From positions 56,183 through 120,182 of the forward strand of contig JAIWNE010000103.1 of the NCBI GenBank assembly GCA_025331445.1: a stretch of 64,000 nucleotides of DNA. Direction: 5' to 3'. The notes under the pieces were generated by a model, which was given only the letters and a program-made list of their open reading frames with translations, ran no database searches and had not been told where the DNA came from. Shown here piece by piece: positions 1 through 10,768 of the stretch; position 1 is the stretch's first letter, and each line of letters begins with the position of its first letter. The position numbers and the translations under genes are program-made. This DNA comes from Blakeslea trispora. Taxonomy: Eukaryota; Mucoromycota; Mucoromycetes; Mucorales; Choanephoraceae.

Positions 1-327
1 AATATTTGAAGTTCAGTCAGCACCAAATAAGGAAATACAGTTAAAGATATAGATATAATAGAATATGAGAAATAAGATAATGTTCTTTATTGCTTTGACT
101 ATGAGTATTTATAAGTTTTCGTATTAATAATATGTGGTGATAATAATTCGGATGGATTCGTTGTTAACAGTAAAATTTCATCAGGTTGTTTTTTGCTTGT
201 CTTGTATTACAACAATGATTATCGTTTGCATGTTGTAGCAATTAAAGGCAAAGGCTTGTTACCTATTCTGAGCAGTACATCATTGTTGCGAAATGAAATA
301 GGAAGGAATATATTGACATCATTAGCA

Positions 328-678
328 CTATACACTACAATTTGGTACACCAAAAGTACATGAAGTAGCCTGGGTACAATAAAGGGCATTAGGCCAATGA
401 GATTCGCTGACAAACGTGTTGACATCAAAGCAAGTTTTAGCACTGTCTACTTCTTCTGTAACGCCATAACAGATTCTTTCTCTACAATCATCTAAATCAT
501 ACGCATAACTAACAATTTGAGCTATGAAAGAAGACCCACCGTTTAGACAGACACATCTACAGATGAATGCTATGTAGCTCCCAAAATCTTCAAGTTTGCA
601 TGATACAGCTTGCCATGCATTTGCATCATTACGATTGTTCGATTCCGCTTCTCCTCTAAGCCATATATGTATCTGCAT
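328..678 (-). CDS. possible small cysteine-rich protein, 3' exon
   Basis: This is an open frame of 116 codons with ten cysteines spaced through it, including a CRCVC cluster and a CTQATSC motif near the end. That pattern suggests a disulfide-rich secreted protein. The frame's own first ATG is preceded directly by a stop and no signal peptide follows it. If the gene is real, a first exon with the signal peptide probably lies upstream at about 700-900 on the minus strand, but no convincing donor/acceptor pair was found. I do not recognise the family. It could also be a chance ORF; the cysteine content is the only argument for it. Confidence 0.3.
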   Translation of the reverse strand: MQIHIWLRGEAESNNRNDANAWQAVSCKLEDFGSYIAFICRCVCLNGGSSFIAQIVSYAYDLDDCRERICYGVTEEVDSAKTCFDVNTFVSESHWPNALYCTQATSCTFGVPNCSV

Positions 679-937
679 ATTTCAACACGCGCATTTCTCT
701 TTTTTCTGTCTGTACTTTGTTGAGTGCTTCCTGTGGCTATAGTCATCAAGGGTGCTATTTTCAAATTTGTTTAAACAGTAGATTGCAGTAGGGAGGATAA
801 AGGATTTCCTTCTTCTTATATCTATCTCCCAACACTTTTATGCATTGAAGAGAGTGAGAATGTTTGACTAGGATAACAAAAAGCAACAAGTTAGATCGGT
901 AAATAGCAAATCAAAGGCATCATGCTTTCCTAATATT

Positions 938-939
<2 letters not shown>

Positions 940-972
<33 letters not shown>
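940..972. repeat. (GA)n microsatellite
   Basis: This is an uninterrupted run of AG/GA dinucleotides of about 32 nt in intergenic DNA. Confidence 0.9.
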
Positions 973-974
<2 letters not shown>

Positions 975-2580
975 ATAAGTCTGAGAAATACCACCTCTCT
1001 GTCTGCGAACAGAATTGTGTAATGTTATTATGTGAGGCCGCCAAAAGAGTTCTAGACAGAAAATACTTAATCATATTTCAAGCCATACAAAGCAAGACTT
1101 TGAAATCAAGCTTTTTGTTTTACACAAACATTTAATTTTTCCGCAAGGACTTTGGATTTGCTACAGCCTACTACCTCTTCTCCATTTTGAAGCGGATTGA
1201 AGAAAGCTAATATGTACCCACTTTCACTTTATTTTTGCATTTTGTCCTCCTTAAGAAAGTTCTTTAGTTATCTTCTTAATATTTGTTCTAGCTTGAGCAA
1301 TGAAGGTAGCATATCACCATGTGCTCACTTGAGTCTTGTAAACATTTTCTTAAAGGAAATTCAGTCTATGGCTATGTAGAGGCCTTTTTAGGATCTATCG
1401 CTTTGGGCTTAGGAATGATGAGGATATTACACATTTTTATACGGAACAAATGTATGAGAAAACCAAAGTGAAACAACAAAATAGAGCTGACAGGCTATAG
1501 TGGCTATATGTAACACACAACTACACCAACCACATAGTCATTACATAAGTAAACAAGAATGTACTACATGGCCTGATCTAGAAAACCAAAGGTTGAGATC
1601 AATATAAAGAAGGATAGCAACAGATCGGGCAAAAGAAAGCAAGAAGAAATGCATTTACCGTATTTATATACGGCTTTGCTCGTATGGCGTCTGTTTAGAA
1701 GACCTTTGCAGACTCTGTCACAGAGCTTTAAGTATGGTCGAATAAAGACACATTCTCTAAAATTTCGCAGCTGTGCAATTGATTTCCTGATAGCACGCAA
1801 TCTCTCTCTCTCTCAAAGATACAATCTCTATTGTTTGTCAGTACAATCCAAATAATTTCTTGATGAAGCCTGTTCCTCTTGATATGAAACCTATTTCTGG
1901 AAATGGTGTAATAAAAAAAAGGGGAGGGCAAATGTGTTTATATGTACAAAAAAAGAAGTCATCAAGATAAACATGGCAAGTCAATAAGCAGACAATATCA
2001 GCCATGACGATCTTTTTTTTTTCTTTTGCTCATAAACAGAAAAAGGCGTGGCTTTACCTTGTTTAAATAAAACAACACTTCTTGTTATAATCAAACTCAT
2101 TATGTTCTTTTTTGTCTTTTGTCTTCCTTGCTCCAATCTCTTCTTTTTGTCTTGGGTGAATACAATTAAAAGTGAAATTTTTACAAAAAAAAGAAGTTGT
2201 TGACAGATTAAATTCAGCCACAGCCAGTTTCCAAATAATAACAAATTTCTCTTTTTCATTTGACAAGTAAATCTTTTTGCTTCACTATATAACTTGTTGA
2301 ATAATAAACTTTTTTTTTTGACTATGTAGTCTAATTTTGTTTCTTTTTTATCGGATGGTCCATTGTTATTTTTTGGCATTCTGTTTCCTGGCAACGCTTT
2401 ATTACAGCATAATAAACTTAAACATTACTTTTCACACACAACAAAATTTAGATCTTTTTTTTTTTTAAAAAAAAGAGGGCTATCATTTTATTTTTTCTTC
2501 AGCCTTGTTACTCTTTTTTTTTTAGAATCCTTTCAATAAGCGAAATGTTGATAATAGACCATCTCTTTCATTTGGCTTTT
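973..2580. other. intergenic, no supportable gene
   Basis: AT-rich DNA with several poly-A/T runs. The open frames here are short or are Lys/Leu-rich low-complexity readings of A/T tracts, such as the minus-strand one at 1981-2394. The last 200 nt are pyrimidine-rich and lead into the C2H2 gene, so they probably hold its promoter and 5' leader. Confidence 0.6.
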
Positions 2581-2604
2581 TCTTTCTTTCTTTCTTTCTT
2601 TCTC
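2581..2604 (+). repeat. (TTTC)n tract in 5' leader of C2H2 gene
   Basis: About six TTTC units lie some 20 nt upstream of the ATG at 2623. Pyrimidine-rich leaders precede several genes in this window. The SKN7-like gene has the same tetranucleotide on its sense strand ahead of its start. Confidence 0.8.
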
Positions 2605-2622
2605 GCTATTTTTTTTTATTAA

Positions 2623-3693
2623 ATGAATAAAGTCAATTCACCACCTTTAAATCATAACAATAAAGATTTTTCTCCACCGCCTTTAATTTCCCTGTCTATT
2701 TCACAAGATGATGTCAGTCCAATTAAGGAACAATTTATCATGAAAATCGATTCAAATCAACAACAACAAACGAACTTGCATTCACAAAAGTCACCAACAC
2801 CTGTGACACCTACACAAGATTTCAGTTCATTGTTTGGTCAATTCTCTTTAAAGACAATACCACTGAGTCCTTATGAAAACCAAAAGATGTTTACTTGCAT
2901 TGTATGTGACCAGACCTTCCATCGGGCTCATAATCTCAAATCTCATATGGCAACACATTCAGCCACAAAGCCATTTCAGGTAAGGTAATACAAAGAATAA
3001 AATCAAGAGAAAGGAGCCTTTTTTTTTTGTAATTAACTCTGTCTAAAAAAAAAAAAAGTGTGATGATTGTGGTAAACAGTTTTTAAGATTTCATGATTTG
3101 AAAAGACATCAAAAATTACATACAGGAGAAAGACCTCATCACTGTCCAAATTGTAAACGATCCTTCAGTCGCCTGGATGCATTGAATCGACACAAAAAGA
3201 CAGAAGGTGGGTCAGCCTGTTTACGCTCAACCAAAAGCAAAAACACCATTGCTACTGTCTCTATGCCTTCCATGACAACCCAATGGCAAGTTCAACCTAA
3301 AGCTTTACCAAATCCATTCTTCTCTTCATCTTCATCTTCCAATCTATCTTCATCATCTTCATCACCTCCTACCTTACCAGCACCTATACTTTCCACTTCT
3401 TCTTCTTCATCTCCACCTTTGGCTCCTTTACAGCCACAACCTTCCATGGCTACTTCTTTGCCTCCTTTCATCATTCCTTTCTCTAACAGTACACCAGATC
3501 AAGATGAAATCGATGTCCTTAAACAACGCATTCATGATTTGGAAGTAGAGGTAAAGTGATATTGTTCTTGTTTGAGCATGTAAGAAAGACATCTAATGTG
3601 TCCATCCGATTCTAGAATCGTGTCTTGCGATCTTTACTCTGTAACAAAGACGATGATGATCTCGGTAAACCCAAGAGACAACGATCACCTTGA
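2623..3693 (+). CDS. C2H2 zinc-finger transcription factor (three fingers)
   Basis: Three exons join in frame: 2623-2979, 3059-3550 and 3616-3693, giving about 308 aa. Finger 1 (CIVCDQTF...HNLKSHMATH) sits at about residues 90-112 in exon 1. Finger 2 begins exactly at the exon 2 boundary (CDDCGKQF...KRHQKLH), and the TGERP linker leads into finger 3 (CPNCKRSF...LNRHKK). The N-terminal 85 residues are Ser/Pro/Gln-rich. A Ser/Pro-rich region of about 90 residues follows the fingers, then a short acidic heptad-like helix (DEIDVLKQRIHDLEVEV) and a basic end (KPKRQR). Expected to be a nuclear DNA-binding regulator. The finger layout resembles Msn2-like or MST-type fungal factors but is not specific enough to name the orthologue or its targets. 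Confidence 0.85.
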
Positions 3694-4187
3694 AAGAAGA
3701 AATTTGTTTTTCTATGTCTATATGAATGACCAACTCTATCCTACTTATGCTTTTCTTTATGTCACCCTTTCTTTATCTTTCCTTTCTTTTGTCAATTCTT
3801 CACCCACCTCTCTCTTTAATTAACCAAAAAAAAAAAAAATGTACATGGTATGCCTTGAATAAATAGTTTTTTTTTTTTTTTGAATATTGACAACAATTTC
3901 TCTTGACACAAATGACAAAAATGTTGACATGATTGCCTTGGTCTGAACTCAATTGTATCACTTGAATTATAGGCAAACCAAAGCTTAATTGATTGTGATA
4001 CTTTGATACCTTCTATCTCTCTATTTTCATATGGAACAAGATTTGTCTATACTGGAGAATTGTTTGAGCAATTGTTCGATCTTGGTATGTTTCTCTTGAA
4101 GCATAAGCACCCTTCATCCCTCTTTCTCCTCCCTTCCCCCTCTTTTTTTTTTCTTCCCTCTTTACCCTTTTTACATAAATAATCAAC

Positions 4188-4406
4188 ATGTCATTTTCGG
4201 AAATAAAAAGACAAAATGTAGATAAAAAGAAAAAGAAACAATCTCCTTTTAATAGTGGAATTACAAGATCTTTATTCGTATTAGCTTTCTCTCTTATGGT
4301 TTCTTCCCCTCCTTTGGCTTTACATTTCCCAAGACATATGTTCTTATCAAAAATATTGCAGCAATTGAGGAGTGATACTGCCCTACTCCTCTTCCAAGAG
4401 CACTAG
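4188..4406 (+). CDS. hypothetical small protein with one hydrophobic segment
   Basis: A 72-codon frame opens with ATG in a good context (CAAC before ATG), directly after a long pyrimidine tract of the type seen ahead of other genes here. It has a charged N-terminus with a KKKKK run, then a hydrophobic stretch (LFVLAFSLMVSSPPLALHF) that could be a single membrane anchor. No family is recognised. It may have further exons, or be a chance ORF in the 3' flank of the C2H2 gene. Confidence 0.3.
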   Translation: MSFSEIKRQNVDKKKKKQSPFNSGITRSLFVLAFSLMVSSPPLALHFPRHMFLSKILQQLRSDTALLLFQEH

Positions 4407-4651
4407 GTAAAATGGGTTATTTACTACATGATTTATTTTTATTGGACAAAAGATGGATAAACCAATGTTAAACTGAATTACACAATAGATTAGTAATATT
4501 TTATTATTCATTAAGGATTGCGTTTTTAGAAATAAATTAAGGTGTTTTTTTTTATGGCATAGATAGTTATAGACAATGATATGATTACAAAGAAAGAAAG
4601 AGAGAGAGAGTGAGAGTGAGGGCATAATAAATTAAGTAAAAGGAATGGGCT

Positions 4652-6487
4652 TTAAGAAATGCAACAAGTAGCAGGTGTTTGATTAGAGGAAGAGTGAGTA
4701 GACGATGAGTTGTTTAAAAAGACAGACCATTGACTCTCGAATCGATCAATACGGGAAATGATCACCAAGACGCGTTCACGGAGAGTACGCATGGCTATCA
4801 GAGAAACCTTTTCATCTTCACTCAAGGGCATCATGTTAATGACCCACCAAGTCAAGATGACTCGATCGCGTTGAGGACCACGTAATGTAGGAGGATCACC
4901 CAAGGCACTTAGCCAAGTAGACATGCTGTCATTAGGATTAGCATTCTTATGACATAATAATTTTTCAACAAAAGCTGTTAGTTCATCAATCATCTCTTCA
5001 GTCGTCTGTTCTTGACGATTCTTGACTGTTTTTTCGGGTATAATAGGGATGTTGTGAGATTGCTGTTGTTGCTGCTGCTGTTGTTGTTGTTGTTGTAATT
5101 GAGGCTTAGATCGTTGAGCAGATAGACCTTGAACATGCATTTGAAGCCAAGGAGCTCGACTAACAGGTGCTTGTGTCTGAGGATGAGCACGTTGAGCCCA
5201 GGATTGACGAGCATTGTTGGGTTCCATGCTAGCATTTGTAGCTTGAGGTCTAACTTGATGGGGCATTGGGCGACCCATGGGTGCGCGAACGGCTGGGTTA
5301 GATCTGGATGCCATACTGGCGGGTCTAGCGATCATACTGGCGGGTCTGGCCATCATGCTGGCGGGTCTAGCGATCATACTAGCGGGTCTGGCCATCATAC
5401 TAGCGGGTTGAGTCATTGTAGTATTCGTAGTAGTGGTCATTGGTCGAACGGAAGGAGATGCAGGTGCAGTAGATAATGAATTGGCAGGTCTTTGTTGTTG
5501 ACGTGCACGAGACGCACTGGCTCTCAAGATCTGTTGTCGTTCAAGCATGTTTTCTTGCTCACCATCAATATCATCAATTCTTTCAATGGAAGCCATATGA
5601 TAACCATCTGTCAATTCATAGTCGAGGACCTTGAAGCGATGCGAGCCAATGGCTTCTACCAAAGAACGACCATCAGGCAAAGTTTGAACATGGGTCAATT
5701 CAAGCATAGTGCCATATTCGTAAAATGGAGCTTGCCCTTCTGATCTGTTTCGACGAGCAATACACATGGCAAATCGACGACGGTTGGACTGCATGATACG
5801 ACGAAGCATAAGACGATAGCGAGGTTCAAACACATGAATGGCACATTTGACATGAGGAAAGGCCAGGTTGCCAATCAACAAGGGAACACGGACATCTTGA
5901 TCAAGCATGGCCAGTGCATCTTCATCAGCTTCTGCATCATCAGCATACAGTTGAGAGAGAATGTCACACAAGATTTTGGCTGGTGGAGGACAGAAATCGA
6001 GATTGTCGCGACAAAAGGGGCAAGAGCGTTGATGGTCAAGTGAGCGAATCAGACAGTTTCTGCAAAAGGTGTGTCCACATGGAGTAGTTGTTGGATTGTT
6101 GAAGCGAGAACAACAGATGGGACATTCGGTGGATGAATCGAGTGTGAGACGTAAAGTGTCGAGTGTTCGAGATGCTTCTGCACTGACTACAATGGCTTGC
6201 AATGCCTGAATAGTGACACTCGGTTGAAGTGCGATTGTATGCAGGCGATCACAAGTAGGTGATATACATTGTTGTGATGAAGCCACACAGGCATGACAAG
6301 CTGTAAAGCCACAAGGCAAAGTGGTTGGTTTATTCAATTTGCCATGACAAGAAGGACATCGAGTGAATGCTTCTACAACTACAGAGGGTGAAAATACATC
6401 GATCTGCTTTTGCTTCTTATTGAATTGTCCTACAGGTAAAGTGTCGACCTGGTCGCGGGATCGTTTATGTTGTTGTATGCTTTGCAC
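4652..6487 (-). CDS. RING-finger and LON N-terminal-domain protein (LONRF-like E3 ligase)
   Basis: The frame covers about 611 codons. A first RING-like motif at about 44-80 (CPSC...PCGFTACHAC...) has Phe where RINGs have the metal-binding His. A canonical C3HC4 RING follows at about 122-160 (CPIC...PCGHTFCRNC...CPFC). A LON substrate-binding (PUA-like) domain runs from about 199 to 310 (VPLLIGNLAFPHVKC, FEPRYRLMLRR). The C-terminal half is low complexity, with four or five copies of ARPASM and an 11-residue poly-Gln, then a helical tail. RING plus LON without protease domains is the LONRF layout, so a ubiquitin ligase for protein quality control is inferred. The frame begins with GTG; an in-frame stop lies just upstream and there is no ATG before the RINGs. 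An AACAG acceptor sits at the start, so a 5' exon with the true start is probably missing from this call. Confidence 0.85.
   Translation of the reverse strand: MQSIQQHKRSRDQVDTLPVGQFNKKQKQIDVFSPSVVVEAFTRCPSCHGKLNKPTTLPCGFTACHACVASSQQCISPTCDRLHTIALQPSVTIQALQAIVVSAEASRTLDTLRLTLDSSTECPICCSRFNNPTTTPCGHTFCRNCLIRSLDHQRSCPFCRDNLDFCPPPAKILCDILSQLYADDAEADEDALAMLDQDVRVPLLIGNLAFPHVKCAIHVFEPRYRLMLRRIMQSNRRRFAMCIARRNRSEGQAPFYEYGTMLELTHVQTLPDGRSLVEAIGSHRFKVLDYELTDGYHMASIERIDDIDGEQENMLERQQILRASASRARQQQRPANSLSTAPASPSVRPMTTTTNTTMTQPASMMARPASMIARPASMMARPASMIARPASMASRSNPAVRAPMGRPMPHQVRPQATNASMEPNNARQSWAQRAHPQTQAPVSRAPWLQMHVQGLSAQRSKPQLQQQQQQQQQQQQSHNIPIIPEKTVKNRQEQTTEEMIDELTAFVEKLLCHKNANPNDSMSTWLSALGDPPTLRGPQRDRVILTWWVINMMPLSEDEKVSLIAMRTLRERVLVIISRIDRFESQWSVFLNNSSSTHSSSNQTPATCCIS
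5325..5405 (-). repeat. in-frame 21-bp tandem repeat (ARPASMx unit)
   Basis: About four near-identical 21-nt units inside the LONRF-like gene encode ARPASM followed by Met or Ile. Alternate units differ at the same position, which suggests duplication of a two-unit block. Confidence 0.8.
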
Positions 6488-7589
6488 TGTTGATAATTCT
6501 CAAAAGAAAAAAAAAAAAAAGAAAAAGAATTGAAGCAAAAATTTTTTTTCCTTGAAAATAATGAATTGAAACAATAGAATCGAAGCTTGAATTGCTTTAA
6601 CTAAAAATAAAATAAAAAAATAGAGTCAATAAATGTCTTGTATTAAAAAAAAAAAAGAAGGAAATTTACAAGAAATGTTATAAATTCACCATATGTGAAG
6701 ATAACTAATGGAAAAAAAAAAAAGAAAAAGAAATAATTAAAAAAAAAAGAAAAAAAAAAAAATTCATTTTTATATATTTTATGCCAAAAAAAAATCGAAA
6801 TTTCGATCGATCTTATTTTTTACATTGAATTTCTCTCTCAGCAATTTACTCCATTTTTAGCATTTACTATTTTTGAAATAACAAACATGGTTGCTTTTTG
6901 ATCTTTCTGATCTTAAAGCCAATAAGAAAAAAAACTCTATCATTACAAAAAAGGCCAAAAAAAAAAAGAATCGATCAAGCGTTAAAAAAGCCCTTTTTTT
7001 TTTGAGAGAGAATCAGAAAGCTTAATTAATTTTGCGTCATTGTCAAAATGGTTTCCTTGTAGTCATGCTATCATTCTTTCTTAATCATTTATCTTGTGAT
7101 CGACAAATCAACCCCGCCCTTCTGAGGGAAATCCTCTTTCTTCATGATCGATAATTACCAAAAGTGTATAAATTTGAGCCTGGCGATAAATCAGTCATTT
7201 TAGGAGTCTCTTCTCTTGCTCTTTATTAGTGGATCGAGCTACTCAAAACGTAGGCTTTTTTTTTTGGGAGATCAGAAAGGACTTTTAGAGCGCTTTTATA
7301 TCAGGAAGGTTTGAACAGAAAACTCTTGTAGTCAAACAAAGTTGGTTTGGAATTGATTTTCATAGTCTTGGGCTTTACAACAGTTTCACGATCAGAAAAG
7401 AGAAGTGTCCGAGTTACACCTATCACGATTCAAAAACCAACACCGACATACATTACCTATCAAAGCGTTTTCGGTGAAATTAAATTAAATCCAAACTGAA
7501 AACAAAAGTTTGAAAGCATGGCCAAAACACGTCCATGATGCAAAACAGATCAAAAAAAGTGTCTTCTTTATTAAAATAAAATAAGAAAA
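6488..7589. other. intergenic region with an orphan TATA-like promoter
   Basis: Many poly-A runs and no open frame. A 14-bp perfect palindrome (ATCGAAATTTCGAT) lies at 6794-6807. A TATA box in good context (GTGTATAAATTTG) is at about 7165, with a CCCCGCCC element about 50 nt upstream, but no coding region follows on the plus strand before the Tc1 relic. Confidence 0.5.
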
Positions 7590-8402
7590 TTGGTTTTTTA
7601 GTATCTTGTATGCCCGCCCGCCTTTGGCCTTTATGACAGCTGCACATCTATTTGGCATACTTTCGACTAAAGTGTCCTATTCTTGATGGATGAGGGGCTG
7701 CCAATTCCTTCACATTTTGGACGATATGTTTTTCGGCAGCCAATCTTCTCTCCAACTGCCACCAAGGGACCAAAACTGCTAGCCCAAAAACATGCCCATA
7801 ACATGACCGTACTTGATAGTTTCGAGGATATTCCTCTCCTCTAGCGTGTCCCCCCTTCTTACAGATTACCCGGGAGGTCACAGTCGTTGTTTCTCCACTC
7901 GGAAACGAGACTCATCCGACCAGATGACACCCTCCTACTGGTAACTGGTCCAGTTTGTGTGGGTAAGTGCCCAATCCAGTCGTTTTGCCTTGGGTCTATC
8001 CGTCAGCTTTGGTCTATGAGCTGTCCAGATCGAATGGAAGCCATTCTGGGCTAGATAGCCGATGATTGTGTCTTTGGACGTATCAAACCCAAAGGCCTTG
8101 GCTTGTGTCTGAATTTTGGCAAAGCTATCAAAAAGGTTCTGTGCTACATATAGCAACAATGAACGAATGTACTCGCTCAGAAGCCTTCTTAGGTCTTCCA
8201 GGCAACTTGGCTTTCTCTGCAGATCCTCTTTTCTGTATAATCTTGACTATACTGCGTGCATAGCTTAGTTTCATTCCTGTTTGCTTCTCAATGTGCGAGT
8301 ATATTCAACCATTCATTCGCAAGTGATAAAGGACTCCTCCGACAAAGTCATTGTGATGTTCATACTTTGCAGACTTAGAGCTTTCGGTTGATGTGGTTTT
8401 CA
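7590..8402 (-). mobile_element. decayed Tc1/mariner transposase
   Basis: Read on the minus strand, fragments in shifting frames give the order of a Tc1-family transposase. From the 5' end there is a start near 8397, a paired-type HTH part (YSHIEKQTGMKLSYARSIVK), and a GRPKK linker. Next come a KLTDRPKAKRLDWALTHTNW segment and WSDESRF, holding the first two DDE-region landmarks. The C-terminal PNRCAAVIKAKGG ending lies near 7600. Several stops and frameshifts interrupt it, so it cannot encode an active enzyme. Clear terminal inverted repeats were not found by eye. This is a dead copy of a DNA transposon. Confidence 0.8.
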
Positions 8403-9187
8403 TGTTATGTAATCGATGTTGAGTTGAATAAAAAGATAAAAGAATGTCCATGCAAATCAGGGATTTTATCTTTTGATGAAACCACTTCTTCCTTCAGGAA
8501 CTGATTTTATTGCTCTAACTTGTTGGCAAAGTCAACAAGTTTGTCTGGCTTTAGCAAGACGTTTTGCGATTCATTCATAACAGCTCTTTGGAGCATGAGT
8601 TGCACCTGGTTCAAAGAAATATTAATAAATTGGCTATTCATTTTAAAGCGTGTTGGTTGCGTAAGTCTTGTTGAAAAATAAAGAAGACGCGTAAAAGAAA
8701 AGTTGTATTATATTTACTATGATTGGTTCAGAGTTAGAATTACATATGCAATACACAACAATCAAAGGCACAAAAATGGAGAAAATCTATATTTCACAGC
8801 AAATTCAGCTCTTTTTGAAGACTAGGCAAGATTTTCTGTCAAGGATCGGAATGCCAGTTAGTCTTACCTACCTTAATTGTTTAACATGGATAAATTTAAC
8901 TATCCTTTTTTTTTTATTTTCCAGAACAATCCTATTTCTAGAATTCTTTCCAATGTAAGTCTGAAAATGTACTATAGCCTATCAAACTGGCTTATACATT
9001 CCATACAAAAGAGCTCATAATAATAACAATAACGAAAAAACCCAAATGTATATATTTCTCAGTGCAATACATGGCCTTATTTGTTTATCAGATTTTTTTT
9101 TGGAGTTCGAATTTTAAAGAAGATTCTATCGAGATTTCTAATAAAAAAAAATAATAATCGATCTCCTATTTATCATTGGCTTACTAT
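8403..9187. other. intergenic between Tc1 relic and fucosyltransferase-like gene
   Basis: No strongly supported gene. It holds a 44-codon minus-strand ORF (8507-8641, listed separately), an inverted repeat (ACTTGTTG...CAACAAGT) at about 8518-8540, and poly-A/T runs. Confidence 0.5.
8507..8641 (-). CDS. very small ORF, possibly a remnant
   Basis: A 44-aa ATG-initiated frame has a balanced, helix-like composition (NQVQLMLQRAVMNESQ, KPDKLVDFANKLEQ) unlike the low-complexity chance ORFs nearby. It sits beside the Tc1 relic and could be a leftover of another gene or element. No family is recognised. Confidence 0.2.
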   Translation of the reverse strand: MNSQFINISLNQVQLMLQRAVMNESQNVLLKPDKLVDFANKLEQ

Positions 9188-10768
9188 TTATGGGCTGGGT
9201 GCACCCAAAAGTTCAATTGGACGATGAGTATAAGCAGGGTGAAGTTGTCTTTCAATATAGGTAGAGAAGGTACTAGAGTTTGTGCCATAGAATGTATGTC
9301 CTTGTGCAGAAATGATGGCATCCACCATAGGAATCAAATAAGACTCTAATTTAACTTTTTCTTGCATGACCTCAATTTTACTAAGCTCCGCCAGGTCATC
9401 CTTAAAATCGGACAGCACAAAGGTGCAGGGGAATACCGCAAACAGCTTGCGTAACAACGGATGTGCCCTTGGTTGAGGGCAGTCCGTAGCAATAAAAACA
9501 GTGGTTTTTGCAAATCGATCGTTCCTGCCGTCGCCAGGCTGACAAGCTAATTGCAATGATTGCGAACGCGTTCCTAAAAACTCCTGGATGTTGGCTGGAT
9601 GTTGTACACGGATCGGCATATCAAAGCCGTCTGTTGCATTCTGATAGTCTTCACGGAGTTGTCTGATTTCATATTCGTTGTTTTCTTTTCGATCTTGATC
9701 ATGCTCTCTGTCGTAGATATTTTCAAGTTCCGACTCCGTCAAGTCCGTAAAGTCATCGACCAACCGGTGAAAGAGATCGTCTATCTGGATAGATGCACGG
9801 ACCTTGAAAAGCCCGTCTCCTACACGGACATGAAGACCCACAAATGAACCAACTCCGCCTAATTTCTCTACAATGCGTGAAGCAACAGTCATCAGTGTGG
9901 GGTTTGTGAAAATCATGTCTTTTCGAACCAGTTTTAGCAGCTCTCTGTGTTCTTCTGTCTGAGCCAAAACACGATAAGAGCCAAAGACGGAACCGAAATG
10001 AAGTACCTTCTCTTCAATCGCTTCCAGTGCTGCCAGTTCAATTCGATTCACAAAACGAGTTAAAGGTGTTTTTGACTCGGGCATATCATAGATGCGATAG
10101 TCGAATGGCGAATAGTCTTTAAAGAGATAGATATCTTTCTCTGTTGCATTCAGATGATCCTGAATCCACTCTAGGCTGAGATCGTCTCGAAAAACAATGC
10201 GTACATGTTTCTGAAGTTGATTGAAATCATAAAAAAACGTCCAAGGAATAGCTGTCCACTGTTTGTAGTTTAGACACTCTGAAGGTGCAGGTTCATTCTC
10301 TCGAATCTGATGACAATAGTCCAGTCCATTTTTTGTCTGCAGCAAGAGACGCTCATACATCTTGTCAAATCTCAGCCATGGAAAAGCTGGGTTTCCTAGA
10401 TAGACAGAAGGCAGCAATAGAGTACGGTTGAGATAGGCAGCCAGCAAGAAGGCATTTTCCAGTTCAATACGTTGGTTGTGAAACCCAGAATGAGGCAAAT
10501 AGGTTACATATTTCTCGTTAGGCGTTACTGAGTGAAACTCAAATGGATCAGGATAGATGACAGGGATGATTGACTTGTTGAGTTCATCTTGCTTTCGAGC
10601 TGGTTTGAAGGAATTGTTTTTAGAGTCATCGCGTCTGACTGAAGGTGGCTGGGTATAGATCCAATAAGCAAGTACAATACAAGAAATCAAGATACAAGCA
10701 ATAACCCCTTTTCTATTTCGTTGCTTGTTAGTTGCAATGATGTCTAGAGGATGAGGTTTTTTGGACAT
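9188..10768 (-). CDS. O-fucosyltransferase-like type II membrane glycosyltransferase
   Basis: An intronless frame of 526 aa from the ATG at 10768; the frame extends upstream only through a TTG. It has a short basic cytosolic tail, a single signal-anchor (GVIACILISCIVLAYWIY, about residues 20-38), a stem, then a lumenal catalytic region. Motifs recall the GDP-fucose O-fucosyltransferase fold: FHNQRIELENAFLLAAYLNR near the donor-site start, GLHVRVGDG in the middle, a FIATDCP segment, and a late SAQGHTFYGTNSSTFSTYIE motif. In this fold such motifs bind GDP-sugar; the acceptor cannot be read from sequence. It should sit in the Golgi or ER membrane. It diverges from the FYRN/FYRC gene across about 300 bp. 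Confidence 0.8.
   Translation of the reverse strand: MSKKPHPLDIIATNKQRNRKGVIACILISCIVLAYWIYTQPPSVRRDDSKNNSFKPARKQDELNKSIIPVIYPDPFEFHSVTPNEKYVTYLPHSGFHNQRIELENAFLLAAYLNRTLLLPSVYLGNPAFPWLRFDKMYERLLLQTKNGLDYCHQIRENEPAPSECLNYKQWTAIPWTFFYDFNQLQKHVRIVFRDDLSLEWIQDHLNATEKDIYLFKDYSPFDYRIYDMPESKTPLTRFVNRIELAALEAIEEKVLHFGSVFGSYRVLAQTEEHRELLKLVRKDMIFTNPTLMTVASRIVEKLGGVGSFVGLHVRVGDGLFKVRASIQIDDLFHRLVDDFTDLTESELENIYDREHDQDRKENNEYEIRQLREDYQNATDGFDMPIRVQHPANIQEFLGTRSQSLQLACQPGDGRNDRFAKTTVFIATDCPQPRAHPLLRKLFAVFPCTFVLSDFKDDLAELSKIEVMQEKVKLESYLIPMVDAIISAQGHTFYGTNSSTFSTYIERQLHPAYTHRPIELLGAPSP

Noticed and set aside
940..972. GA repeats as GAGA-factor or CRISPR-like arrays
   Set aside because: Simple dinucleotide runs with no spacer structure.
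1981..2394. 137-codon minus-strand ORF
   Set aside because: Lys/Leu-rich translation of A/T homopolymers, no domain, no leader and no splice signals.
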